Positions 1-7,582 of a DNA stretch of 10,827 nucleotides are shown here, one piece after another; position 1 is the stretch's first letter; every line of letters begins with the position of its first letter. The stretch is taken from assembly GCA_002479215.1 (NCBI GenBank), contig DLME01000145.1, positions 408 to 11,234 on the forward strand, written 5' to 3'. The notes under the pieces were generated by a model. The model had not been told where the DNA came from and made no database searches. It was given only the letters and a program-made list of their open reading frames with translations. Source of the stretch: Syntrophaceae bacterium UBA7544. GTDB taxonomy: Bacteria > Desulfobacterota > Syntrophia > Syntrophales > Smithellaceae. The position numbers were made by a program, and so were the translations under genes.

Positions 1-228
1 GGGCTAAAGGCTTTAGTAGAAGTACCTACTGTCGGCAATCTTCCCAAAAACTGGCGTCAGGGCGGTTATCTGGAAAAAGGCAAGGTGCCCAAGGATGCCT
101 GGAAAAATGATTTTGTCTATATCTGTCCCGGCAGCCACGGCGATTTTGATTTGACCTCTCTAGGGGCTGACGGGGAGCCAGGTGGTGAAGGTTTTGATAA
201 GGATATCAATAACTGGGAAATTGAGTAA
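1..228 (+). CDS. gspG: GspG, T2SS major pseudopilin (3' part, 5' end outside window)
   Basis: This is the major pseudopilin that polymerises into the periplasmic pseudopilus of the T2SS. Only the last 75 residues are present. Frame 1 is open from the first base to TAA at 226-228; the prepilin leader and N-terminal helix lie upstream. What is visible is the C-terminal globular domain: a Gly-Tyr-Leu segment, a VPKDAW stretch (family consensus P-DPWG), then YICPGSHGDFDL and SLGADGEPGGEG followed by DKDINNW. The two Asp-containing loops (GADG and DKDI) match the calcium-binding loop that stabilises PulG/GspG. The Cys where homologues usually have Ser before PG is slightly unusual. The identification is very secure because of the near-consensus C-terminus and the following gspH. 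The stop lies 10 bases before the gspH start. Confidence 0.95.
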   Translation, partial: GLKALVEVPTVGNLPKNWRQGGYLEKGKVPKDAWKNDFVYICPGSHGDFDLTSLGADGEPGGEGFDKDINNWEIE

Positions 229-238
229 GTATAGCTCA

Positions 239-790
239 ATGAAGCGCAAATTCGCATATGTCCATTTGGCAAGGCCCTTAGGTTTTACTCTTATAGAACT
301 CCTTCTTGTTATTGCTCTCATCGGCGTGGTTCTGGTTTTGGCCGTTCCCTCCACGAGGGATGTTTTGACCGGAGACAGTCTTAAAAAGGCTTCGCGTCAG
401 CTTATGGGAATGGAAAAAAAGCTGCGCGTGGAAGCTGTCCGCGACCAAATGGATTACATCCTTTGTCTGGATTTGCCTAATTCCGCCTATTGGGTTTTGG
501 CGTCCGACATGACTCCGGAAAAACAAGATGAGATAAAAAAGCGCCCGCTGCATTTGCCTTCCGGGGTTGTTATCCTGGATATTGTGGGAGAAAATAATAA
601 AAAACAATCCAAGGATGAAGTAAGAATTAAATTCGGGAAAAAAAATATTTGCTCGCCGGCCGTAATCCATCTAGCTTATGAAGAAAATAGAATGACCATG
701 ATAATAAATCCTTTTCTGGGTGTAACGGATGTTTATGATAAATATGTTGATATTCCTGTGACCGGTTCAGGACAATCTAATACCAGATAA
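239..790 (+). CDS. gspH: GspH, T2SS minor pseudopilin
   Basis: A type IV pilin-like minor pseudopilin that sits below the I-J-K tip of the pseudopilus. The protein has 183 residues from ATG 239. A 15-residue basic leader ends in G15, followed by F16TLIE (Glu at mature position +5) and a hydrophobic helix of about 21 residues; cleavage would be by the prepilin peptidase GspO. The rest is a soluble beta-rich domain without recognisable catalytic residues, as expected. The frame stays open further 5' to a GTG at 182 inside gspG, but starting there would give a 34-residue leader, so ATG 239 is preferred even though no strong Shine-Dalgarno precedes it. Translation probably depends on coupling to gspG. 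Assignment to H rather than another minor pseudopilin rests on gene order G-H-I-J-K and on size. Confidence 0.88.
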   Translation: MKRKFAYVHLARPLGFTLIELLLVIALIGVVLVLAVPSTRDVLTGDSLKKASRQLMGMEKKLRVEAVRDQMDYILCLDLPNSAYWVLASDMTPEKQDEIKKRPLHLPSGVVILDIVGENNKKQSKDEVRIKFGKKNICSPAVIHLAYEENRMTMIINPFLGVTDVYDKYVDIPVTGSGQSNTR

Positions 791-801
791 AGGACAGCGT
801 C

Positions 802-1173
802 ATGACGCAAAACAAAGCAAACGGGTTCACCCTGATGGAAGTGATGATCGCGATGGCAATTTTAGCCATTGCGCTGGTCGCAGTCTTTCAACTGCAATCA
901 CAGAGCATTTCCATGTCTACTGATTCCCGCTTTATGACCACCGCTGCCCTGCTGGCCCAAAGCAAAATGGTCGAGGTTGAAGCCGGATCTACTTTGGTAA
1001 GCCATAGCGAAGACGGAGACTTTGGTCCTGATTATCCTCAATATACCTGGCATCTGGAAGTTGGCGATACCCAGCTGCCGCAGTTTAAGAAAATTGAAGT
1101 TACGGTAACCAATAAATTATTTATTAGTGGCGGAACATACAAACTTGTTCTTTACAAGACAACAGGGATGTAA
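802..1173 (+). CDS. gspI: GspI, T2SS minor pseudopilin (tip complex)
   Basis: A minor pseudopilin that nucleates the tip complex with GspJ and GspK. It has 123 residues, the usual GspI length. There is a very short leader of 8 residues ending in G8, then FTLMEVMIAMAILAIALVA: Glu at mature +5 and a typical GspI hydrophobic helix. Residues 45-70 (ALLAQSKMVEVEAG region) match the family pattern of a small aligned helix followed by a beta domain, and the segment ending in YTWHLEV is also family-like. An AGGA sequence at 791-794 precedes ATG 802 with 7-base spacing. It lies 11 bases after gspH and 3 bases before gspJ. Confidence 0.92.
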   Translation: MTQNKANGFTLMEVMIAMAILAIALVAVFQLQSQSISMSTDSRFMTTAALLAQSKMVEVEAGSTLVSHSEDGDFGPDYPQYTWHLEVGDTQLPQFKKIEVTVTNKLFISGGTYKLVLYKTTGM

Positions 1174-1176
1174 TTT

Positions 1177-1845
1177 ATGACCGATCAACCCATAAAAAAA
1201 AATATTTGCGTAAACGGTTTTACACTGGTCGAAATAATGATCGCCATATTAATTCTCGGCTTGGTTCTTTCCACTGTTTACGTCTCGTATAGCTATACAA
1301 TGAAAGTCGTCCGCGACATTGAATATCAAAACAATCTTTACAAAACGGCGCGGACAGCAATGGACAGGATGATTAAAGATTTATCGTCTCTGCAGCTCTC
1401 CTCTGGCTCCTTTTACTTGCGCGCCGAGGGAAAAACATTAAGTAACCGGGAGTTTTATTCTCTTTCTTTCTGGTCGGCTGCTCATCTGGCTTTCGGCGAA
1501 AATGAAGGTGAAGGTTATCCGGCTACAATCAGTTATTATGTGCAAGAGGATGAAGGCGGGGACAGCTTTTCTTTGTGGAGATCCGATATCCCCGGTGCCA
1601 AACCTTCCACAGAACAAAACATCAGCGGCGGGTTTTTGGTTTGTCAAAACGTCGATTCTTGGAGCTTAAGATTTTATGATCCTACAGGCACAGAATTGGA
1701 ATCTTGGGATACTTCTTTATCTTCGGCAGAACAAAAAGGCAAAGCTCCCGCAGCTGTAAAAATAGAGCTCGGCCTAGTCAATTTAAATGATAAAGAAAAA
1801 CCATACAAATTTATGACGAAGGTATTTTTACCGGTAAAAAAATAA
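1177..1845 (+). CDS. gspJ: GspJ, T2SS minor pseudopilin (tip complex)
   Basis: A minor pseudopilin, partner of GspI and GspK at the pseudopilus tip. It has 222 residues. The 14-residue leader ends in G14, followed by FTLVEIMIAILILGLVLSTVY with Glu at mature +5. Residues from about 55 (NNLYKTARTAMDRMIKDLSS) are the arginine-rich amphipathic helix found in GspJ. The remainder is a larger beta-rich domain in which a WSLRFYD segment and a following SWDT match the usual GspJ pattern of a calculated slope through W and RFYD. An AGGGATG sequence at 1164-1170, overlapping the end of gspI, may serve as ribosome binding site. The gap to gspI is only 3 bases. Confidence 0.92.
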   Translation: MTDQPIKKNICVNGFTLVEIMIAILILGLVLSTVYVSYSYTMKVVRDIEYQNNLYKTARTAMDRMIKDLSSLQLSSGSFYLRAEGKTLSNREFYSLSFWSAAHLAFGENEGEGYPATISYYVQEDEGGDSFSLWRSDIPGAKPSTEQNISGGFLVCQNVDSWSLRFYDPTGTELESWDTSLSSAEQKGKAPAAVKIELGLVNLNDKEKPYKFMTKVFLPVKK

Positions 1846-1850
1846 ACGCA

Positions 1851-2822
1851 ATGAAAAATATATTTCTCAATAATCGCGGAATCGCGCTGATCACGGTAAT
1901 ACTGATCGTCAGTATTTTAGTGGCTGTCGCTATAGAATTGAATCGTTCTACACGTGCCGCAATTTATGATGCGGCCAACCTCAGCGATGGCATCAAGTTA
2001 ACATATATTGCCAAATCCGGCTTTTACGGGGCTGCGGCAATTCTGGCCAATTCTAATAACAATTACGTCACGTTGCTCGATAATTGGGCACAGACGGAGA
2101 TACTATCTGCACAATCCACGACTCTTTTTACTGACGGTTATTTTGTCGCGACAGTCGAAGATGAAGCCGGTAAAATTCCTCTCAATAATCTGATAAATGG
2201 AAATCAATATAATCCGGCCATTAAAGATATATTGACTCGATTGCTAAGCCAGCCGGAATTTGGACTAGACGAAATGACAGTAAATGTAATAGTCGATTCC
2301 ATCAAAGACTGGATTGATGCGGATAATGAGGTTACGGGTTATGGAGCCGAAACTTCCTATTATACTTCTTTAGATCCGCCTTATGAAGCGAAAAATGCTC
2401 CCTTGGATTGTATTGAAGAACTGCTTATGGTAAAGGGAATAACCAACGAAATTTTTACTGGGACAAAAGAAAAACCAGCGCTGGCTCAATACGTTACCGC
2501 AGACAGCGATGGAGTAATAAATATAAATACAGCGCCCAAAATGGTTCTACGCGCCCTTTCTCCCGACATCACGGTCGAATTGGCTGATAAAATGGATGAA
2601 TACCGCAGGAAAGAAGGCAATGATTTATCCAGTCCCCAGTGGTATAGACAAGTTCCCGGTATGGTGGGCGTAACGATCAAGCCGGAACTGATTACGGTAA
2701 AAAGCAATTATTTTAAAATTATTTCCGTAGGAAAGATGAAAAACATGGAACAAAGCTTAAGCGGAGTGGTAAAAAGATCAGGGCAAAAATCCGTCCAGAT
2801 AATCAACTGGAGGCAGGATTAA
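1851..2822 (+). CDS. gspK: GspK, T2SS minor pseudopilin capping the tip
   Basis: The large minor pseudopilin that caps the pseudopilus. It has 323 residues. The leader MKNIFLNNRG ends in G10, followed by IALITVILIVSILVAVAIE. Mature position +5 is Thr rather than Glu, which is normal for GspK (the tip subunit does not need Glu5). Family hallmarks seen are DEAGKIPLNN at 104-113, DWIDADNE at 153-160 with GAE and a Tyr-Tyr following, the helical insert ending in P-LDCIEELLMVKGI, and the motif GVININTAP at 221-229 followed by VLRAL. These belong to the two SAM-like/helical domains of T2SSK. The start has little Shine-Dalgarno signal and lies 5 bases after gspJ. The stop TAA shares one base with the gspL ATG. 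Confidence 0.95.
   Translation: MKNIFLNNRGIALITVILIVSILVAVAIELNRSTRAAIYDAANLSDGIKLTYIAKSGFYGAAAILANSNNNYVTLLDNWAQTEILSAQSTTLFTDGYFVATVEDEAGKIPLNNLINGNQYNPAIKDILTRLLSQPEFGLDEMTVNVIVDSIKDWIDADNEVTGYGAETSYYTSLDPPYEAKNAPLDCIEELLMVKGITNEIFTGTKEKPALAQYVTADSDGVININTAPKMVLRALSPDITVELADKMDEYRRKEGNDLSSPQWYRQVPGMVGVTIKPELITVKSNYFKIISVGKMKNMEQSLSGVVKRSGQKSVQIINWRQD
2809..2813 (+). promoter_or_regulatory. Strong ribosome binding site for gspL
   Basis: GGAGG lies inside the last codons of gspK, 8 bases before the ATG at 2822. It fixes the gspL start and suggests that gspL can load ribosomes itself in addition to being coupled through the TAATG overlap. Confidence 0.75.
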
Positions 2823-4342
2823 TGCCACAAACCGTATTAGGGCTGGATATCGGCCAAAGCACAATAAAGGCAGTACTGTTCACAAGAAAAGGTTTAACTG
2901 GTGGCCGCATTCTTGCCACAGAGACTTTGGATATTAACGTCTGTGGCGGAATGGAAGCGGCATTAAAAAAACTGGCGGAAAACAAAAGTTTTCTTAACAC
3001 CCCCTGCTGCATTTCTTTGCCGCTAAATGACATAATGTTCAGGCAAGTCAGCTTGCCTTTCCATGATGACAATAAAATCAGAAAAACACTACCTTTCGAG
3101 TTAGAACCGCTTATCCCTTTTGCCGTAAGTGAAATAGTCACCGATTATTTAAAAGTTCACGCAAGCGGCCTTCTTGTAGCCGCCGCAACCAAAAAAGTAA
3201 TCCAGGATTGGATAGCCCTGATTGAAAGCAATCTGGGAGAGGTGTCCGTCATTGACGTTTCTTCCGCGGCGCTAACCTCCGAAATATTGGAGAAGAAAGA
3301 AGCAAAAGCAAGCGGCGTCTTATTGGATATAGGCGCAGGCTCGACGACAGCAGTATTTTATGAAAATGGCACAATCGTTCAATTACGCTCTTTGGCCATA
3401 GGCGGCAATCAGATTACGGCGGCATTGGCTGCTGATATGTCTGCGGAAACCAGTCAGGCCGAACTTACAAAAATCAATGCCGATTACAGTTCCGTGGGAG
3501 CAAAGGTCAGCGATTTGTGCCACAAGTTTTGCCTGGAGCTAAAGAATACCATTGAATTTATGAAGTTAAACGATATTCTGCAAAGCGATTTGACTCAAAT
3601 TACTGTAACCGGCGGAGGTTGTCTGTTTCCCCCTCTGAAAAAAGAGTTGGAGAATTATTTTGCCCTGCCCGTAGAGACTCTTGATCTGGCCGGATCAAAA
3701 CAGATCGAAATCGAAGGTAATCTCCGGGGGAAATACCAGCCGCAGATTATGAATACGGCGCTGGCGACGGCACTGAGGATATTTAACGGCAAAACATCTT
3801 TTAATTTCCGTCAAGGTGAATTTGCCGCTAAAAATGTCCGGATTAAATTCAAAGAACAGTTGAGGTGGGCAGCGATAGTTGCCGGAATAATTTTCTTTCT
3901 GGCGGCGATCAATCAATTTCTTGACTATGGCATGCAGACTCAGCGCCAAGACAATATCAAAAAACAAATCTCCATGATTTTTAAGAAAAATTTCCCCGAA
4001 GCTCAGGCCATGGTTGACCCTGTGCAACAACTCAAAACGAAGCTTGCTGAAAACAAAAAGACGTTTGGTCTTTACGAAGGCGCACGGGATATACCGGTTG
4101 TTGATTTATTGAAAGAAATCTCCAGTTTGATTTCAACTTCTCGTGATATAGTCATTACCGATTTCAGTTACGAAAATACCGACGTTTCAATTAAAGGACA
4201 GGCTAAAAATATTGATGATGTTTCCGCCATAAAAAATGAACTGGCCCAATCAAGATACTTTAAAAACGTGGCCGTGGGCTCGACCAGCCTTTCCAAGCAG
4301 GGTACCAAAGTTGATTTCGATTTAAGGATTGAACTTAGATGA
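2822..4342 (+). CDS. gspL: GspL, T2SS inner-membrane platform protein with PilM-like actin fold
   Basis: This protein links the cytoplasmic ATPase GspE to the membrane platform. It has 506 residues. The cytoplasmic part (about 1-340) has an actin/PilM-like fold with visible nucleotide motifs: phosphate-1 LGLDIGQSTIKAVLF at 6-20, phosphate-2 LLDIGAGSTTAVFY at 167-180, and the adenosine-type loop ITVTGGGCLFPPL at 260-272. One transmembrane helix follows at about 347-367, then a likely coiled segment (370-415), then a periplasmic ferredoxin-like domain (about 425-506) of the GspL-C/PilN type. Classical gammaproteobacterial GspL has lost ATP binding, so the intact motifs bring this protein closer to a PilM+PilN fusion. 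It could be annotated as pilus assembly protein PilM, but its position between gspK and gspM argues for GspL. It shares 1 base with gspK and 4 bases with gspM. Confidence 0.9.
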   Translation: MPQTVLGLDIGQSTIKAVLFTRKGLTGGRILATETLDINVCGGMEAALKKLAENKSFLNTPCCISLPLNDIMFRQVSLPFHDDNKIRKTLPFELEPLIPFAVSEIVTDYLKVHASGLLVAAATKKVIQDWIALIESNLGEVSVIDVSSAALTSEILEKKEAKASGVLLDIGAGSTTAVFYENGTIVQLRSLAIGGNQITAALAADMSAETSQAELTKINADYSSVGAKVSDLCHKFCLELKNTIEFMKLNDILQSDLTQITVTGGGCLFPPLKKELENYFALPVETLDLAGSKQIEIEGNLRGKYQPQIMNTALATALRIFNGKTSFNFRQGEFAAKNVRIKFKEQLRWAAIVAGIIFFLAAINQFLDYGMQTQRQDNIKKQISMIFKKNFPEAQAMVDPVQQLKTKLAENKKTFGLYEGARDIPVVDLLKEISSLISTSRDIVITDFSYENTDVSIKGQAKNIDDVSAIKNELAQSRYFKNVAVGSTSLSKQGTKVDFDLRIELR

Positions 4343-4899
4343 TTAAATCATTCTGGGATAAGCTGGATAAAAAGCAGCGTTACATTGTCGCAGGCACAGC
4401 ATCGTTTGTCCTCGTTGCCCTGATTCTCGAATTGGCAATTTTTCCATTCTGGGATGCCAAGGCAAAAATCAACCAAACAGTCCAGATCAATCAAAGGAAA
4501 CTGGACGAAGTAATTAAACTCGATGCTGAATTTGCCGGGCAGGAAGCAAAAATATCAAAAATAAAAAGTGTTATGTCCACCCGAACGGCGGACTTCAGTT
4601 TATTTTCCTATCTGGAAAAAAAGGCGGCACAGGCAGGCGTCAGGGGCAACATTAAATATATGAATTCTTCCCAGGGTACTAAGTCCGCTGCTTTTGAGGA
4701 ATCACTGATTGATATGAAACTCGACAAAATTACCATCAAGCAGCTTACCGACTTTTTATATTTTGCCGAATCGCCCGCCGATTTAGTAAGAATCAAAAGA
4801 ATTACCGTAAACAAAATGAAAGAAAGTCCGGAATATTTAAGCGCTCAACTACAGATAGCATCTGTTGCTCCGCTAAGTTCACGTCCTCGAGGTTTGTAG
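4339..4899 (+). CDS. gspM: GspM, T2SS inner-membrane platform protein
   Basis: A bitopic platform protein that pairs with GspL. It has 186 residues: a short cytoplasmic N-terminus rich in Lys/Asp (DKLDKKQR), one transmembrane helix at about 17-36, a likely coiled-coil stretch (about 40-78, with KLDEVIKLDAEFAGQEAKISK), and a C-terminal ferredoxin-like domain (about 85-175). The segment SLFSYLEKKAAQAGV and the later TIKQLTDFLYFAE match the alpha-beta pattern of PilO/GspM proteins. The ATG overlaps the gspL stop by 4 bases (ATGA), indicating translational coupling. PilO is the homologue in type IV pili; the T2SS context favours GspM. Confidence 0.87.
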   Translation: MIKSFWDKLDKKQRYIVAGTASFVLVALILELAIFPFWDAKAKINQTVQINQRKLDEVIKLDAEFAGQEAKISKIKSVMSTRTADFSLFSYLEKKAAQAGVRGNIKYMNSSQGTKSAAFEESLIDMKLDKITIKQLTDFLYFAESPADLVRIKRITVNKMKESPEYLSAQLQIASVAPLSSRPRGL

Positions 4900-4904
4900 T
4901 TAAG

Positions 4905-5726
4905 ATGAGATTCCTTAAGAAAAAGGGGTTTTGGTTTACCGGTTATGGAATATTTATTACCATAATATTCCTGTATCTGCTTTTTCCGGGGGAACTGGTT
5001 AAAAGCAGGCTGGAAGATTCGATCAACTCCAATGATTTTATGGTTAAATCCGCATCGTTGCACCCTGCTCTCCCTTTGGGGATCAAGCTTAAAAATGTAA
5101 CCATAAGTTCACAAGCATTGGATTTTATTATCTTTCAGGGAGAATTGCTGGATCTGCAGCTCAATTTATTAAGTTTTTTTCGTAAAAATACTTATATCGG
5201 TCTTTCCGGCAAAGGCTATGACGGCAGTGTTGACGGACGTGTTGGCTTGCTTTCACTTACTAAAGTGTATCCGCCGGTTGAAGTAATATTAAATTTTGAG
5301 AATATTGATATAGGAAAATATTCTTTATTTAAGGGCGATCCGGGGAAATCATTTACGGGAAGAGCACGCGGCACTTTAACTTACATTACTGATGAAGCCG
5401 GTAGGAGCGCGTCGGGAACCTTAACACTTTTCTTTAAAAAGGGTTCTTATCCACTCACTGAACCATTTCTGGGAATGACCAGAGTTGATTTTGATCGCGG
5501 TGAAATCCAGGCACAACTGAAAAACGGCATATTTAACCTGGAGAAAATGGAAACATTTGGCCCGCAAATTAATTGTTTTTTAAAAGGTGAAATAACACCG
5601 GCTGCTGATTTTAGAAATAGTCAACTTAACTTAAACGGAACAATGGAAATATTAGGCAAAGACAAAGTTAAAATGAAAGTTACGGTTGGCGGCACACTGG
5701 CCAACCCGGCAATCCGCTATATTTAA
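4905..5726 (+). CDS. gspN: GspN-like T2SS accessory protein
   Basis: This resembles the GspN proteins found in T2SS clusters outside the Enterobacteria. It has 273 residues: an N-terminal membrane anchor (about 9-27) followed by LFPGELV at 26-32, a motif I recognise from this group. The rest is a periplasmic repetitive beta-strand domain with alternating hydrophobic residues (for example PLGIKLKNVTIS, GTLTLFFKKG, FNLEKMETFGP, LKGEITP), ending in GTLANPAIRYI. This layout resembles AsmA/lipid-transfer-like beta sheets, so a periplasmic scaffold or lipid-contact role is possible but inferred; GspN function is poorly known. GAGG at 4889-4892 precedes ATG 4905 at a rather long 12 bases. The gene lies 5 bases after gspM, and its TAA shares a base with the first possible gspC start. 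Confidence 0.82.
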   Translation: MRFLKKKGFWFTGYGIFITIIFLYLLFPGELVKSRLEDSINSNDFMVKSASLHPALPLGIKLKNVTISSQALDFIIFQGELLDLQLNLLSFFRKNTYIGLSGKGYDGSVDGRVGLLSLTKVYPPVEVILNFENIDIGKYSLFKGDPGKSFTGRARGTLTYITDEAGRSASGTLTLFFKKGSYPLTEPFLGMTRVDFDRGEIQAQLKNGIFNLEKMETFGPQINCFLKGEITPAADFRNSQLNLNGTMEILGKDKVKMKVTVGGTLANPAIRYI

Positions 5727-6661
5727 TGGTAATGGTTATGCGATTTAAAATAGAGATGCTCTTAAAAAAATGGTCCGGTAGTATCCGGAACATTTTTGCC
5801 AATCCGGCGATACTTCTGCCTAGGCTTCCGGCATTTCTTATTTTAGTCGCCATAACAATCTTGTCCTATGAAACAGTTGATCTTTTTTACAAAATAATCG
5901 GTTTATCGGCGGTTAATCAATCTGCGGCTATAAAGAATACAGTTTCTTCCAAGTTTATTACAGATAGCGCTTCGCGCAGTCCCCTACAGAATTACAGCGT
6001 AATCACCGAACGCAATTTATTTCTTTCAACTTTAAAAACGATAAGCGACAAACAACTGGAGGGGGGATTTTTTGGCGCAAGCCAAGAAGTAACATCGTTT
6101 GATTTGAAAGGTACTGTATCCGGCGGCGCCTCATTTGGTTTTATTGTTATTGAGGAACGGGGCAAGAATAAGCAGCGTTTATACCGTCTTGGCGATATGA
6201 TTGGTTCGGCCAGACTGATTAAAATAACCCGTAATACGGCAATTATCAAAAGCACCGATAGAGAAATAACCTTGAAAATAAAAGAGACCCCGGAAGGTTC
6301 CCTGCTTTCGCGTTCGTCGGCACCGCAAGCGGACATGCCCAATTCTGGTATGGCTCTGAGCAGAGGCGAAGTAAATGAAAAACTACGCGATTTAAAAACA
6401 ATTATGACCCAGGCTGCTGTGCGTCCTTATTTTGAGGCCGGCGCTCAGGAAGGGTTTATTATTTCCGATATCAAGCCCGAAAGTCTTTATCAAAAACTGG
6501 GGCTGCAAAACGGCGATATAATTATTGACGTCAACGGCAAACGTATGCAAACTGCGGATGACATTTTGCAACTGGTTAATATTATGCAGTCCGGCGGCAA
6601 TATAACCTTGAGCTTAAAGAGAAACGGCAAGGCTGAAACAATCAATTATTCTTTTTACTGA
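5726..6661 (+). CDS. gspC: GspC, T2SS clamp protein with PDZ domain
   Basis: GspC connects the inner-membrane platform to the secretin. It has up to 311 residues: a short cytoplasmic N-terminus, one transmembrane helix at about 34-55, a linker, the homology region (about 88-187) that binds the N0 domain of GspD, and a C-terminal PDZ domain (about 210-311). Family features seen are YSVITERNLF at 90-99, FDLKGTVSGG at 125-134 followed by a beta segment with LYRLGDMI, and in the PDZ domain IKPESLYQKLGLQNGDII at 249-266 and INYSFY at the C-terminus. Three in-frame ATG codons lie at 5726, 5732 and 5738; the first forms a TAATG overlap with gspN, and none has a clear Shine-Dalgarno, so the exact start is open. 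Confidence 0.93.
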   Translation: MVMVMRFKIEMLLKKWSGSIRNIFANPAILLPRLPAFLILVAITILSYETVDLFYKIIGLSAVNQSAAIKNTVSSKFITDSASRSPLQNYSVITERNLFLSTLKTISDKQLEGGFFGASQEVTSFDLKGTVSGGASFGFIVIEERGKNKQRLYRLGDMIGSARLIKITRNTAIIKSTDREITLKIKETPEGSLLSRSSAPQADMPNSGMALSRGEVNEKLRDLKTIMTQAAVRPYFEAGAQEGFIISDIKPESLYQKLGLQNGDIIIDVNGKRMQTADDILQLVNIMQSGGNITLSLKRNGKAETINYSFY

Positions 6662-6665
6662 GATC

Positions 6666-6685
6666 AGGAGAATGTATTTATAATG
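6666..6685 (+). promoter_or_regulatory. gspA translation start region with a 3-codon mini-ORF
   Basis: AGGAG at 6666-6670 is followed almost at once by ATG TAT TTA TAA (6672-6683), whose stop overlaps the gspA ATG at 6683 as TAATG. The 7-base word AATGTAT occurs at 6671-6677 and again at 6682-6688, an 11-base spaced duplication. AGGAG is 12 bases from ATG 6683, longer than ideal. Whether the mini-ORF is translated is unknown. Confidence 0.4.
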
Positions 6686-7549
6686 TATGCTGCTTATTTT
6701 GGTTTAAAAGAAAATCCTTTCAATTTATTGCCGGAACCTCGTTATTTGTTTTTAAGCGAACAGCATCGCGACGCATTAAATTGCCTGATTTACGGTATTA
6801 AGGAGAAAAAAGGATTTGTTTTAATTTCCGGCGGTATCGGCTTGGGGAAAACCACAATTTGCCGCAGCTTACTCGGCTCTCTGGATGATTCAGTGGAAAC
6901 AGCGCTGATCTTTAATACAGCCGTTTCTGATATAGAGTTATTGGAGACAGTCGTAAAGGAGTATGGCATCACAATCAAAAACAAGTCCAAGACAAAGAAA
7001 ATTTACATTGATGCTCTAAACAATTTTTTGCTCGGCAATTATGCCGCCGGGAAAAACGCTGTGCTCTTGATTGACGAAGCACAAAATTTGTCTCACGGTG
7101 TTCTGGAGCAAATCAGGATGCTTTCGAATTTAGAAACCGAAACAGAAAAGCTCATTCAGATAATTTTAATCGGGCAGCCGGAACTGGCCAATACTTTGAT
7201 GCTGCCGGCTCTGCGGCAGTTAAACGAAAGAATCACGGTAAGATATGATCTGAAGCCTTTATCGCTGCTGGAAGTGCGTGAATATATTCAACATCGCCTG
7301 ATTGTCGCGCAGGGCCCCGGTTCGCTCAAATTTACCAAAGGAGCATTTAATCTTATTTATAAGTTCTCCGAAGGTATCCCCCGTCGGATTAACGCTCTTA
7401 GCGATCGGGCTTTATTGATCGCCTATACGAAAAACACAAGCAAAATAGACCGTAAAATTGTCAAACTGGCGGTTCATGATATTGGCGTTAATTATTTCCA
7501 AAAAACAATGAACGGCTGGAGGAAAATGTGGCTGCGCTTAACTGCGTAG
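6683..7549 (+). CDS. gspA: GspA/ExeA-like AAA ATPase
   Basis: An AAA+ ATPase of the ExeA/GspA type. In Aeromonas and Vibrio, GspA works with GspB to help the secretin multimerise across the cell wall. It has 288 residues. The N-terminus MYAAYFGLKENPFNLLPEPR matches the family start. The Walker A motif is GGIGLGKT at 50-57, Walker B is AVLLIDEAQ at 126-134, a sensor-like ILIGQPEL lies at 161-168, and GIPRRINALSDRALL at 231-245 is the C-terminal lid motif. Full-length ExeA proteins run past 500 residues with a transmembrane helix and a peptidoglycan-binding domain. This protein ends at 288 with WLRLTA and shows neither, so it is the cytoplasmic ATPase module only. Position between gspC and the TPR gene supports a T2SS role. 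The gene symbol is given by homology. Confidence 0.87.
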   Translation: MYAAYFGLKENPFNLLPEPRYLFLSEQHRDALNCLIYGIKEKKGFVLISGGIGLGKTTICRSLLGSLDDSVETALIFNTAVSDIELLETVVKEYGITIKNKSKTKKIYIDALNNFLLGNYAAGKNAVLLIDEAQNLSHGVLEQIRMLSNLETETEKLIQIILIGQPELANTLMLPALRQLNERITVRYDLKPLSLLEVREYIQHRLIVAQGPGSLKFTKGAFNLIYKFSEGIPRRINALSDRALLIAYTKNTSKIDRKIVKLAVHDIGVNYFQKTMNGWRKMWLRLTA

Positions 7550-7572
7550 CTACTGTTGGAAGTCCTTGACCA

Positions 7573-7577
7573 AAGGA
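7573..7577 (+). promoter_or_regulatory. Ribosome binding site that selects the ATG at 7583
   Basis: AAGGA lies 5 bases before ATG 7583. The frame is also open back to a TTG at 7556, but that start would add nine residues with no Shine-Dalgarno, and the conserved N-terminal pattern begins exactly at the ATG. Confidence 0.65.
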
Positions 7578-7582
7578 AGATT

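Noticed and set aside
182..238. Upstream extension of gspH to GTG 182
   Set aside because: It would overlap gspG by 47 bases and create a 34-residue prepilin leader; ATG 239 gives a normal basic leader ending in Gly-Phe.
278..670. 130-codon open frame on the - strand opposite gspH
   Set aside because: It is antisense to a clear pseudopilin gene, has no ribosome binding site of note and no recognisable motif.
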